Source: Acidilobaceae archaeon
Lineage (GTDB): Archaea; Thermoproteota; Thermoprotei_A; Sulfolobales; Acidilobaceae
Direction: 5' to 3'
NCBI GenBank assembly: GCA_026985385.1
Contig: JALSQM010000027.1
Location: 1 to 16,583, forward strand
DNA length: 16,583 nucleotides
Shown here: positions 1 through 6,102 of the stretch, in pieces
Position numbering within the stretch: position 1 is the first letter of the stretch
Layout: each line of letters opens with the position of its first letter
Program-made: the position numbers and the translations under genes
The notes under the pieces: model-generated
The model's input: only the letters and a program-made list of their open reading frames with translations
What the model was told of the DNA's origin: nothing
Databases searched by the model: none

Positions 1-608
1 AGTCCGAATATGCTGAGGAGCCCGGCGGTTGCGAGTAGGATCCCAGGTATTCCCACTGTGTACTTCGCAAACCGCGGATCCATGACTGCCTTCTTGAGGT
101 ATCTCGCGACGAGCATGTAGCTGGTCTCTATGCCGAGGTGCTGCTCTACCACGACCCTCTTAATCCCTATGACCTCCACGTATTCCCTCATGAGCTCAGC
201 TATTGTCATATCGTACTCGCTATCCGTAACTAGTATGGCCTTCACGGGGCCGCCCAGCTCCGAGAGTATGCTCGAGAGCTGCGATAGAACCCTCTGCTGG
301 CCGAGGAATAGGTTCGTCGGGTGGCCCGCGAGAACTGCTATTTCAACGTTGAGGCCCAGGCCCCTGAGACCCCTATAGAGGCTGAGCCCAGCGAACATGG
401 TGTTCACATCCGAGTCCTCGGGCCTGGCGATGGCGAATTCCACTGCGGCCTCGAGAACCCTCTCGTAGCCCACTATGGGAGACTCTATCCCCGCCCTCGA
501 GAGGTCGTCGTCTATATCCACGACTACGATTAGAGCCTTGGAGTCTCCTATCCTCCTCTTCAGTACTTCGTAGTCCGGCTCTCCGCCGATGAACTCGCTA
601 GACTCCAT
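1..608 (-). CDS. DUF373 family membrane protein, 3'-truncated by window edge
   Basis: The frame opens with ATG at 608 and runs off the left edge, so about 202 N-terminal residues are visible. The N-terminal part reads ALIVVVDIDDDLSRAGI, then SPIVGYERVLEAA and FAIARPEDSDVNTMFAGL. This Asp-rich pattern is what I know from archaeal DUF373 proteins, predicted integral membrane proteins of unknown function. A soluble alpha/beta domain fills the first 180 residues or so. A hydrophobic stretch (VGIPGILLATAGLLSIFG) begins just before the edge and is probably the first membrane helix. The gene follows the coiled-coil gene on the same strand after 54 bp that contain a strong hairpin. Family assignment is from memory of the motif; no biochemical role is claimed. 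Confidence 0.8.
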   Translation of the reverse strand, partial: MESSEFIGGEPDYEVLKRRIGDSKALIVVVDIDDDLSRAGIESPIVGYERVLEAAVEFAIARPEDSDVNTMFAGLSLYRGLRGLGLNVEIAVLAGHPTNLFLGQQRVLSQLSSILSELGGPVKAILVTDSEYDMTIAELMREYVEVIGIKRVVVEQHLGIETSYMLVARYLKKAVMDPRFAKYTVGIPGILLATAGLLSIFG

Positions 609-611
609 GCA

Positions 612-642
612 GGGCCCAGCTCCCAAATATGGGAGAGGGCCC
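612..642 (-). repeat. Hairpin in the leader of the DUF373 gene
   Basis: Two arm pairs face each other: GGGCCC at 612-617 with GGGCCC at 637-642, and CTCCCA at 620-625 with TGGGAG at 630-635, around a 4-nt AATA loop. The structure ends only a few bases before the ATG at 608 and begins about 20 bases after the upstream stop codon. No T-tract follows, so it does not look like a terminator. A leader hairpin that affects translation or mRNA processing is possible. Confidence 0.5.
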
Positions 643-662
643 AGCGCCTAAAACAGGTTGGG

Positions 663-1616
663 CTATCCCTTGCCGAGTATCTCGTCGAACTCGCCGTAGA
701 GTATCCTGAGCTCCTGGAGGCTGAGCGGCTCCCCCCTCTTGTACTTCTCCATTACCTCCCTCCTCTTCCTCTCCAGCTCCTCTAGGGACATCCTATACTG
801 CCTAGCCAGCTTCAGCTCCCTCAGTCTGACCATGATCTCCCTGTAGACAGTGTATAGGAGGTCTAGCTGCTTGGATAGATCGTCTAGGATTGCGCTTCTC
901 TCGTTTATCTCGGAGCTTAGGGAGTCTATCTTCTTGTTGTACTCCTCTATCCTCTCGACGAGGCTTTGAATCTCCCTCTTAACCTCACCTATGGCCTCCC
1001 GTATCTCGTTTATCCTCTGGGTTAGATCCCTACTCCTAAGCCTCAGAGCCTTCAACTCCGCCTCCAGCTCCATTATCGAGAGAACCTGCTGCTTCGCCTT
1101 CCTAACCCTCTCTATGAGCTCCTCCAGCCTGCTTATCTCCTCAACAATCCTCCTCTCGGCCTCTGGCGGTAGGACGCTAGTCATCTGCTTCCACTCCAGC
1201 TCCTCCAGCCTCCTCTGGAGCCTCCTCAGGGATAGCTTGGCTAGGTCGCCCTCCTTCTCGGCGAGCTTCCTGGCTAGCTCCAGCTGCTCCCTCTTCTTCT
1301 CCAGCTCCTCCCTAACCTTGTCCCTCTCACTCTTGAGTTGGCGGAGCTGCTCCATCAATTCGTTCCTGCGCCTGCGCACCTCCTGGAGTCTGGCGGTTAG
1401 CTGCCTCTTCTCCTCTATCAGCTGCCTCCTCTGCGCCCTCAGCTTCCTGTTCTCCTCCACGAGCTGCCTCCTCTGAGTCTTCACCGACACTATCCTCTCC
1501 CTATACTCGTCCGCTAGCTTGAGTAGGTCGTCCTCACTCATGTTCTTGATCTTCTCTATGATTTCACGGACCTCCTCTGGGAGGGCCTCTTCAGGCTTAG
1601 CGCTCTCCTGGCTCAA
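663..1616 (-). CDS. Coiled-coil protein, COG1340-like
   Basis: A 317-residue protein that is almost entirely charged heptad-type coiled coil (long runs of E, K, R, L, Q from about residue 45 to 300), with no signal peptide or membrane segment. Near residue 145 the coil is broken by WKQMTSVLPPEAERRIVEEI, which resembles the central segment I associate with archaeal coiled-coil family COG1340. The function of that family is unknown; a structural or scaffold role is only a guess. The start is TTG at 1616, preceded by a GGTGG ribosome-binding site. It overlaps the TGA of the upstream synthetase gene as TTGA, so the two are probably translationally coupled. The C-terminal 25 residues leave the coil (LSLQELRILYGEFDEIL). 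Confidence 0.85.
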   Translation of the reverse strand: MSQESAKPEEALPEEVREIIEKIKNMSEDDLLKLADEYRERIVSVKTQRRQLVEENRKLRAQRRQLIEEKRQLTARLQEVRRRRNELMEQLRQLKSERDKVREELEKKREQLELARKLAEKEGDLAKLSLRRLQRRLEELEWKQMTSVLPPEAERRIVEEISRLEELIERVRKAKQQVLSIMELEAELKALRLRSRDLTQRINEIREAIGEVKREIQSLVERIEEYNKKIDSLSSEINERSAILDDLSKQLDLLYTVYREIMVRLRELKLARQYRMSLEELERKRREVMEKYKRGEPLSLQELRILYGEFDEILGKG

Positions 1617-3793
1617 GCCTTACCACCCGGGGCCACAATGACTCTCGCATCGGCTACAGCCGCGCCCCTCTCGTACGCCATCACGGGGTTCAAGTCCAGC
1701 TCTCGCACCTGGGGGAGGTCAAGCATCAGTCGGGCAATTTTTAAGATTACCCCTGCCAGGGCCTCCCTATCTCGGGGCGGCATCCCCCTATAGCCTTCAA
1801 GGAGCCTACTACCCCTTATCTCTGAGAGCATCTCGTATGCATCGCAGGGTGTTAGCGGTGCTATCCTTATGGAGACGTCCCTTAGGACCTCGACGAGGAC
1901 CCCGCCGAGGCCGAAGACTATCACTGGGCCGAAGGTGGGATCCCTCCTAGCACCGACTATGACCTCTAGCCCCTCGGGCACCATGCTCTGGTAGAGCACC
2001 CCGTAGAAGCGGGCGTTGGGCGCGTGCTCGTTTAGGTTTCTCCTTATCTCGTTGAAGGCCCTCTCGGCCCCCACGCTACTCGTTATACCTAGGATTACCC
2101 CGCCCACGTCGCTCTTATGGATCACGTCGGGGCTCACTACCTTAGCCACGGCTGGCGCGCCCACCTCCTCAAAGCACTTGGGCGCCTCGCCCGGCTCCCT
2201 CGCCAGGCAGTACCTGGGCACTGGGAGCCCGTAGAGGCTGAGCAGGTGGAACGCCTCGTGCTCCAATAGCTTGCCACCACCCCTCCTCGAGGCCTCCTCG
2301 ACGATCCTCCTAGCCTCCTCGAGGGACTCGGGGCTGGGTGGGGGTGCCAGTCTTTCAACCGGGATACTGCAGGCCAGCCCCTCCCAGCGGCACTTTGTAC
2401 ACCAGGCGAGGGCGTATAGGGCGTTGGCCGCTCTGTCGGGGAAGTCGTAGACTGGTATCCCCCTGTTCTCGAGGTACTCCCTCATCCTCTTAGCGTACTC
2501 CGAGCCTATTGTGACCGCCACTATCGGCTTATCCCTGTGGCTCCACGCGGCGTCGGCTATGATGTCGGCCACCCTCTCATGCATGGTGGGGGGCTGCATG
2601 AGGGCTAGGACCATGAGCATGTCGACCTCGCCGCTCTCCACCACTATTTTGAGTGCCTTCTCGAAGTCCTCTGGCGTGGCGTCGCCCGTTAGGTCGACGG
2701 GGTTGCCAACGGCTACCCTCTCGGGGAACACGCTGCGCAGCCTCTCCCTCAGGGCATCGCTGAACCTAGGCACCTTGAGTCCGAGCTCCGCCAGCCTGTC
2801 AGCCGCTATAACGCCGGGGCCCCCGGCGTTCGTGATTATCCCGACCCTGGTGCCCTTGGGAGGGGTTAGCCTAACGAGGGCCTTCGCCATGTCGAAGAGC
2901 TTTATGGGCTCATCCACCTCTATTATCCTAGCTTGTTTGAAGGCCGCCCTATACACTTCATAGTCACCCGCTAGGGCTGCGGTGTGGCTGGCAGCAGCGG
3001 CGGCGCCAGCCGATGTCCTACCAGCCTTCAATGCTATGACCGCCTTCCCAGCCTCGACGACCCTCCTGGCAGCTTCTATGAACTCCCTACCCCTACCCGG
3101 GTTTACTCCCTCGAGGTACATTATGACAGCTCTCACATGCTCATCCTCTGCAAAGTAGTTAAGGAGGTCTACCTCGTCAACGTCTATCTTATTCCCGAAG
3201 TTCACAGCCTTGCTTATACCTATGCCCTCCTCGGCCGCCCAGTCCATCACGCTCGCGAGGAACGCCCCACTCTGGCTTATGATAGCTATCGGCCCCTTAT
3301 GGGGCCTCTTCATCCTATCCCTGGGGAGGAAGAATGTGTCGACCCCAGATAGCGCGTTGTAGACGCCTATGCAGTTCGGGCCTATAAGCCTCATCTTATA
3401 CCTCCTAACTATCTCGACTAGCTGCTCCTGCAGGCGCCTACCCCTCTCACCGGACTCCGCGAAGCCCCCGCTAACGACTATTACCCCTCTAACGCCGATC
3501 CTACCCGCCTCCTCCACTATTGGTGGAACCCTCTCAGCCCTAACGGCTATGACCGCGAGGTCGGGGGGCTCGGGTAGCGCTTCGAGTCTTGGGTATGCCT
3601 TGAGCCCCATTATCTCCTCGTATTTGGGATTCACGGGGTAGAGCCTCCCCTTGAAGGACTCCCTGAGATTAGACAGTATCGCCCCACCTATGCTGCCGGG
3701 CCTCGGCGATGCACCCACGACCGCTATGCTCTCAGGGTAGAAGAAGACGTCTATATCCTCTCGCGGGTGCTTAACTAGTCTTCTCTCCTGCAA
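1613..3793 (-). CDS. ADP-forming acetyl/acyl-CoA synthetase, fused alpha-beta
   Basis: Nucleoside-diphosphate-forming acyl-CoA synthetases convert an acyl-CoA, ADP and phosphate to the acid, ATP and CoA, a substrate-level ATP-yielding step in peptide- and sugar-fermenting archaea. At 726 residues this is the single-chain form. The alpha-like half has the CoA-binding start FFYPESIAVVGASPRPGSIG (about 18-37), GPNCIGVYN (about 138-146), SQSGAFLASV, and SHTAALAGD with the candidate phospho-His at about 270, then NAGGPGVIAAD and NPVDLTGDATP. The beta-like ATP-grasp half starts near residue 490 and shows HKSDVGGVILG, DPTFGPVIVFGLGGVLVEV and a C-terminal LDLNPVMAY. The start is TTG at 3793 with GGGGGCTG about 10 bases upstream; a TATA-like TTTAAC near 3832-3838 fits its own promoter. 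Substrate range (acetate, branched-chain or aryl acids) cannot be read from sequence. Confidence 0.92.
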   Translation of the reverse strand: MQERRLVKHPREDIDVFFYPESIAVVGASPRPGSIGGAILSNLRESFKGRLYPVNPKYEEIMGLKAYPRLEALPEPPDLAVIAVRAERVPPIVEEAGRIGVRGVIVVSGGFAESGERGRRLQEQLVEIVRRYKMRLIGPNCIGVYNALSGVDTFFLPRDRMKRPHKGPIAIISQSGAFLASVMDWAAEEGIGISKAVNFGNKIDVDEVDLLNYFAEDEHVRAVIMYLEGVNPGRGREFIEAARRVVEAGKAVIALKAGRTSAGAAAAASHTAALAGDYEVYRAAFKQARIIEVDEPIKLFDMAKALVRLTPPKGTRVGIITNAGGPGVIAADRLAELGLKVPRFSDALRERLRSVFPERVAVGNPVDLTGDATPEDFEKALKIVVESGEVDMLMVLALMQPPTMHERVADIIADAAWSHRDKPIVAVTIGSEYAKRMREYLENRGIPVYDFPDRAANALYALAWCTKCRWEGLACSIPVERLAPPPSPESLEEARRIVEEASRRGGGKLLEHEAFHLLSLYGLPVPRYCLAREPGEAPKCFEEVGAPAVAKVVSPDVIHKSDVGGVILGITSSVGAERAFNEIRRNLNEHAPNARFYGVLYQSMVPEGLEVIVGARRDPTFGPVIVFGLGGVLVEVLRDVSIRIAPLTPCDAYEMLSEIRGSRLLEGYRGMPPRDREALAGVILKIARLMLDLPQVRELDLNPVMAYERGAAVADARVIVAPGGKA

Positions 3794-3862
3794 AGGATTA
3801 CAGCCCCCAGCTTACCAGTGGCCATCGGGGGTTAAAGGCGTTGGAATAGCTTATGCCGAGGT

Positions 3863-4645
3863 CTAAACGGTATAGTCATAGAATATATAATCATCCCCTC
3901 CAGCGAGGATTTGCTGGAGCTTGGCGTAGAGCTTGGAGAGGCTATCGGGGTCGTGGATGCTGACGGGTATAACCTCCCCTATGAAGCCCGAGACGTAGAG
4001 TGCGTCTGAGAGGCTCCTCGCGAGGTTCCTCACGAAGTCGTCTACGTTATCCATCGAGGCTATGAGGCCCGAGAGGAAGCCCTCCTCGCCCAGTCTCGGG
4101 ATAACCTCCTCTATAACCTCCTCCCTCAGGAGATCGGATTTACTCACAACGTTAACCTGGGGTAGCTGCAGTCTAACCGCCACGCTCGATGCGAGTGTCA
4201 GTATTGAAACCATCCCTATGGGCTCCTCGAAGAACACCGCGTCCATGAGGAACACAGTCGCCGCCGGGCTATCGCCTATAACAGCCCTCAAGACAACGGG
4301 GCCCCCAACCCTGTATGCGAACAGCTCCAGCTGACCCGGAGTATCTATTATGACGTAGTCAGCGTTTATATCAGAGATCTTATCCCTGATCTCGGACACG
4401 TACTTGAACGACGTATCCACAGCAGCTATGAGCGCGCCATTAGGCCCCAAACCCTCCTCCATGAACTCGTCCACAGTGACGAAATCCCTGATATCGACCT
4501 CCGGCTCGTAGGGGAGCTTCTCGGCCGCAGGGTCGTAGTTGACTCTAGCAACGCTAGGCCCGTAGGACTCAATGGTATCCGCGAGCTCGGCGGTTAGCGT
4601 CGACTTACCACTGCCGGCAGGCCCTACCAGGACTATGAACCTCAA
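3863..4645 (-). CDS. GPN-loop GTPase
   Basis: A 260-residue P-loop GTPase of the GPN family, homodimeric in archaea and related to eukaryotic Gpn1-3, which help RNA polymerase II assembly and import; the archaeal role is unclear. Visible motifs are Walker A GPAGSGKST (8-16), the family-defining Gly-Pro-Asn in GLGPNGALIAAVD (67-69 for GPN), switch II DTPGQLELF (101-109) and the base-recognition segment NVVSKSDLL (about 165). Length is normal. The start is TTG at 4645 with GGTGGGTG about 7 bases upstream. The gene is downstream of a GC-rich structured block on the same strand and 69 bp upstream of the acyl-CoA synthetase. Confidence 0.95.
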   Translation of the reverse strand: MRFIVLVGPAGSGKSTLTAELADTIESYGPSVARVNYDPAAEKLPYEPEVDIRDFVTVDEFMEEGLGPNGALIAAVDTSFKYVSEIRDKISDINADYVIIDTPGQLELFAYRVGGPVVLRAVIGDSPAATVFLMDAVFFEEPIGMVSILTLASSVAVRLQLPQVNVVSKSDLLREEVIEEVIPRLGEEGFLSGLIASMDNVDDFVRNLARSLSDALYVSGFIGEVIPVSIHDPDSLSKLYAKLQQILAGGDDYIFYDYTV

Positions 4646-4659
4646 GCCACGGCACCCAC

Positions 4660-4910
4660 CTAAGGCTAGCTGGGGGTGAGCCGGGAGTGACCCGCCCCGT
4701 GCACATGTAGCCCCGCCTACACGGGGTCGCTTCGCACGGGACCGGGGTCCTCGCCCTCCAGCGGGTCGCGGAGCCTAATAGGCGTGATGCCCAGAGCCTA
4801 CCAGTCTAAGGACCGGTAGGCCTCGGGGGGATCCCCAGGGGCGGAAGCTGACCTCACAGCCCCCGGGACCGGCTCGGTGCTGGAACGCTCGGCCATCTCC
4901 CCCGAGGGCT
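4660..4910 (-). ncRNA. Candidate structured RNA, unidentified
   Basis: The 312 bases between 4646 and 4957 hold no plausible reading frame but are very GC-rich and full of complementary segments: 4899-4907 pairs with 4821-4829 (9 bp); 4797-4806 pairs with 4811-4820 (10 bp, 4-nt loop); 4838-4864 forms GGGGC/GCCCC plus GCTG/CAGC; 4773-4783 forms GCCT/AGGC; 4756-4773 forms a two-part stem; CCCCG/CGGGG-type pairing recurs around 4694-4735. In the 10-bp hairpin the central pair is G-U on the minus strand but an A/C mismatch on the plus strand, which favours minus-strand RNA. An AT-rich AAAATTAA at 4929-4936 lies about 26 bp before 4905 and could be its TATA box. I looked for the hallmarks of RNase P RNA, SRP RNA, 5S rRNA and tRNA on both strands and found none. 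It could instead be a long structured leader of the GPN gene. Confidence 0.45.
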
Positions 4911-4928
4911 CCACCACCCTTGGAGGCG

Positions 4929-4936
4929 TTAATTTT
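4929..4936 (-). promoter_or_regulatory. TATA-like element before the structured RNA block
   Basis: AAAATTAA on the minus strand is the only AT-rich stretch in the block between the small protein gene and the GPN GTPase gene. Its centre is about 26 bp before 4905-4908, where the first strong stem begins. That spacing is typical for archaeal TATA boxes. Confidence 0.35.
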
Positions 4937-4957
4937 GCGTGGCGCTCGCGCAGGGGG

Positions 4958-5218
4958 CTATTTGCCTCGTAGCTCCTCCCTGGCGGTCCTCATTTCCTTC
5001 ATAGTCCTCCATAGGGAGGGCTGTATCCATAGTATCCAAGCCGGTATCTTCTTTATGAACTCGTATGCCTCCTCCCAGCTCTCGAGCCCCAGCTCTGCCG
5101 CCAGCTGCTCTAGGCTCATCTCGGTCTTCACGTACTTCTGAAGGATTTCTAGCACCTCCTCGTCTATGATTATCTCCTTATCGCCGACTCTAACCTTGTA
5201 AACCCTCTCCTCAGCCAA
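4958..5218 (-). CDS. Small conserved-looking protein, unknown function
   Basis: An 86-residue acidic and basic mixed protein. It has an N-terminal beta-like segment (YKVRVGDKEIIIDEEVLEIL), then a helix-rich part with SLEQLAAELGLESWEEAYEFI, which has the look of a small helix-turn-helix, and an unusual tryptophan-rich end (IPAWILWIQPSLWRTMKEM). No signal peptide or membrane helix is evident. I have a feeling of similar small proteins in crenarchaea but cannot name a family. The start is TTG at 5218, preceded by GGGGGTGCT within an inverted repeat. It lies between tRNA-Pro and the structured block on the same strand. The coding character is good (regular codon use, sensible amino-acid composition); DNA binding is speculation only. 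Confidence 0.7.
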   Translation of the reverse strand: MAEERVYKVRVGDKEIIIDEEVLEILQKYVKTEMSLEQLAAELGLESWEEAYEFIKKIPAWILWIQPSLWRTMKEMRTAREELRGK

Positions 5219-5220
5219 TA

Positions 5221-5255
5221 ACCAGCACCCCCAGGTAAGGGCGGGTGCTACTGGT
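5221..5255 (-). promoter_or_regulatory. Inverted repeat covering the ribosome-binding site of the 86-aa gene
   Basis: ACCAGCACCC at 5221-5230 is complementary to GGGTGCTACTGGT at 5243-5255 apart from a 3-nt bulge, a 10-bp stem around a 12-nt loop. In the transcript the 3' arm contains the GGGTG ribosome-binding site and stops two bases before the TTG start. It would mask the site if the whole repeat is transcribed. If transcription starts near 5239, as the T-rich element at 5259-5267 would suggest, the 5' arm would be missing. Confidence 0.45.
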
Positions 5256-5262
5256 AGCCTCT

Positions 5263-5267
5263 AAAAA
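5263..5267 (-). terminator. T-tract downstream of tRNA-Pro
   Basis: Five T residues on the minus strand, 17 bases after the encoded CCA of tRNA-Pro, fit the oligo-T terminators of archaea. The same AT-rich element could also act as a weak TATA box for the small gene starting at 5218. Confidence 0.45.
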
Positions 5268-5283
5268 TCTAACCTCAAGGAGG

Positions 5284-5361
5284 TGGTGGGGCCGCCGGGA
5301 TTTGAACCCGGGACCACCAGCGCCCCAGGCTGGCATCCTAGCCAGGCTAGACGACGGCCCC
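5284..5361 (-). tRNA. tRNA-Pro (anticodon GGG), CCA encoded
   Basis: The minus strand folds as a complete cloverleaf. The acceptor stem is GGGGCCG with CGGCCCC, the D arm starts GTCT with the loop AGCCTGGCTA, and the anticodon stem CCAGC/GCTGG holds the 7-nt loop CTGGGGC, giving anticodon GGG. The variable region is five bases, the T arm is CCGGG-TTCAAAT-CCCGG, the discriminator is A, and CCA is encoded. There is no intron. A TATA box lies about 30 bp upstream and a T-tract follows. It reads proline CCC and CCU codons. Confidence 0.97.
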
Positions 5362-5390
5362 CCACGGGGGGTGTAGGGGCTTTCTGGGGG

Positions 5391-5397
5391 TTATAGG
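5391..5397 (-). promoter_or_regulatory. TATA box of tRNA-Pro
   Basis: CCTATAA on the minus strand is centred about 33 bp before the first base of the tRNA. It predicts a transcription start around 5367 and a leader of about six bases to be removed by RNase P. Confidence 0.6.
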
Positions 5398-5429
5398 TCT
5401 GACACTCCCCCCGAGACTCTCGACAATCT

Positions 5430-5540
5430 TAAGTCGGAACAACATTAACAGATAAACAATTAAATTAAACTTTTAACTAAATTACCTCGCATTAAGGCCT
5501 CCTAAGGGTCGATAAGATAATTTAGCTATTTTTATGAGAA
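5430..5540. other. AT-rich spacer between ATP synthase K and tRNA-Pro
   Basis: Roughly 110 bases that are strikingly AT-rich compared with the GC-rich surroundings, with no reading frame. It lies after the stop codon of the K-subunit gene and holds several short A and T runs. The 10-mer AATTAAATTA occurs here (near 5459) and again in the divergent promoter region near 6021. I see no RNA gene in it. Confidence 0.5.
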
Positions 5541-5543
5541 AAA
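5539..5543 (-). terminator. T-tract terminator after the ATP synthase K gene
   Basis: About 22 bases after the TAA stop the minus strand reads CCCCTTTTTCTCAT and then enters AT-rich DNA. Oligo-T tracts without a stable hairpin are the usual archaeal terminator. Confidence 0.6.
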
Positions 5544-5564
5544 GGGGTGCCCGCGCTGCTGTCC

Positions 5565-5927
5565 TTAGTGTACCACGAATATTAGCAGTATAGCTACGAG
5601 GAGCCCGTAGATAGCTATTCCCTCGCCCATAGCCACTATCAGCAGACCCATACCGCTTACTTCCCTCTTCTCAGCGATGGCGCTGATAGCAGCTGCCCCG
5701 GCGACTCCGACGGCGTATCCTCCGCCTATTCCTGCAAGGCCTACTGCAAGCCCTGCTCCCAAGGTTTTGCCTAACGCGCCTAGGCCAACCTTACCCGCTT
5801 GATCTCCTCCCTGGCCTGCGGCTGAAGCTATAGCGGGGGCGCTGGCTAGAGCTAGGGCCACAGCTAGTATGGCCACACTGGAGAGTATAGCTATAGCCGT
5901 TCTCCTGCTGATCGCCACCAAAACCAC
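5565..5927 (-). CDS. atpK: A-type ATP synthase subunit K (proteolipid, rotor c-ring)
   Basis: Membrane rotor subunit of the archaeal A-type ATP synthase, which carries the ion across the membrane. The 120-residue product has three hydrophobic helices: an N-terminal one (about 9-37) that looks like a cleavable signal or extra helix, then the hairpin pair at about 56-84 (glycine-rich, GLAGIGGGYAVGVAGAAA) and 92-118. The ion-binding carboxylate is Glu102 in MGEGIAIYGLLVAILL. The polar loop AEKREVSGMG lies between the helices. The GTG at 5927 is about 29 bp after a strong TATAAAAG box, so the mRNA is probably leaderless or nearly so; a second GTG at 5918 with GGGTGG before it is an alternative. 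It stands alone here, away from other ATPase genes. Confidence 0.92.
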   Translation of the reverse strand: MVLVAISRRTAIAILSSVAILAVALALASAPAIASAAGQGGDQAGKVGLGALGKTLGAGLAVGLAGIGGGYAVGVAGAAAISAIAEKREVSGMGLLIVAMGEGIAIYGLLVAILLIFVVH

Positions 5928-5952
5928 CCTTTAAGCACCCCACGTAATGGGG

Positions 5953-5960
5953 TATAAAAG
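5953..5960 (-). promoter_or_regulatory. TATA box of the ATP synthase K gene
   Basis: CTTTTATA on the minus strand, close to the archaeal consensus, predicts a start of transcription near 5930. That is within a few bases of the GTG start codon at 5927. Confidence 0.75.
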
Positions 5961-5994
5961 AGTACATCGAGCACGGATAGGGAATAAGTATTTA

Positions 5995-6030
5995 TTATAA
6001 AAATAAATTATTAGTTGACTAATTAAATTA
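5995..6030. promoter_or_regulatory. AT-rich divergent intergenic region with a small palindrome
   Basis: Between the divergently transcribed K-subunit and deaminase genes lies a short AT-rich island. It contains the perfect inverted repeat ATTAGT-TG-ACTAAT at 6010-6023, a possible dimeric regulator site. No promoter element is clearly attached to it, so this is only a candidate. Confidence 0.3.
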
Positions 6031-6091
6031 TGGGACACGCTAGGGTAATCGCAGCGTAATACCTTGAGGTAGCCACCATAGGAGAGTTGGA

Positions 6092-6098
6092 ATTTAAG
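6092..6098 (+). promoter_or_regulatory. TATA-like element before the dCTP deaminase gene
   Basis: AATTTAAG lies 10 bp before the ATG at 6103 but about 25 bp before the in-frame TTG at 6118. The spacing therefore supports a leaderless message starting at the TTG. Confidence 0.4.
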
Positions 6099-6102
6099 TG
6101 GT

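Noticed and set aside
991..1476. Plus-strand open frame of 161 codons
   Set aside because: Ser/Leu-rich antisense shadow of the coiled-coil gene, with no start signal or family likeness.
2511..3641. Plus-strand open frames opposite the acyl-CoA synthetase
   Set aside because: Antisense shadows caused by GC-rich codon use; the minus-strand frame carries all conserved motifs.
4820..4908. A tRNA-Ser-like D-arm (TGGCCGAGCG) inside the structured block
   Set aside because: There is no T arm or GG in the D loop, and no anticodon stem; only the outer 9-bp stem resembles an acceptor.
4660..4910. RNase P RNA or SRP RNA in the structured block
   Set aside because: Neither strand has the universal RNase P segments (GNAANNUC near the 5' end with ACAGAA..GCUUA near the 3' end) nor the SRP helix 8 GGAAG..AGCA loop or the GGCCGGGGG Alu-domain segment, also when circular permutation is allowed.
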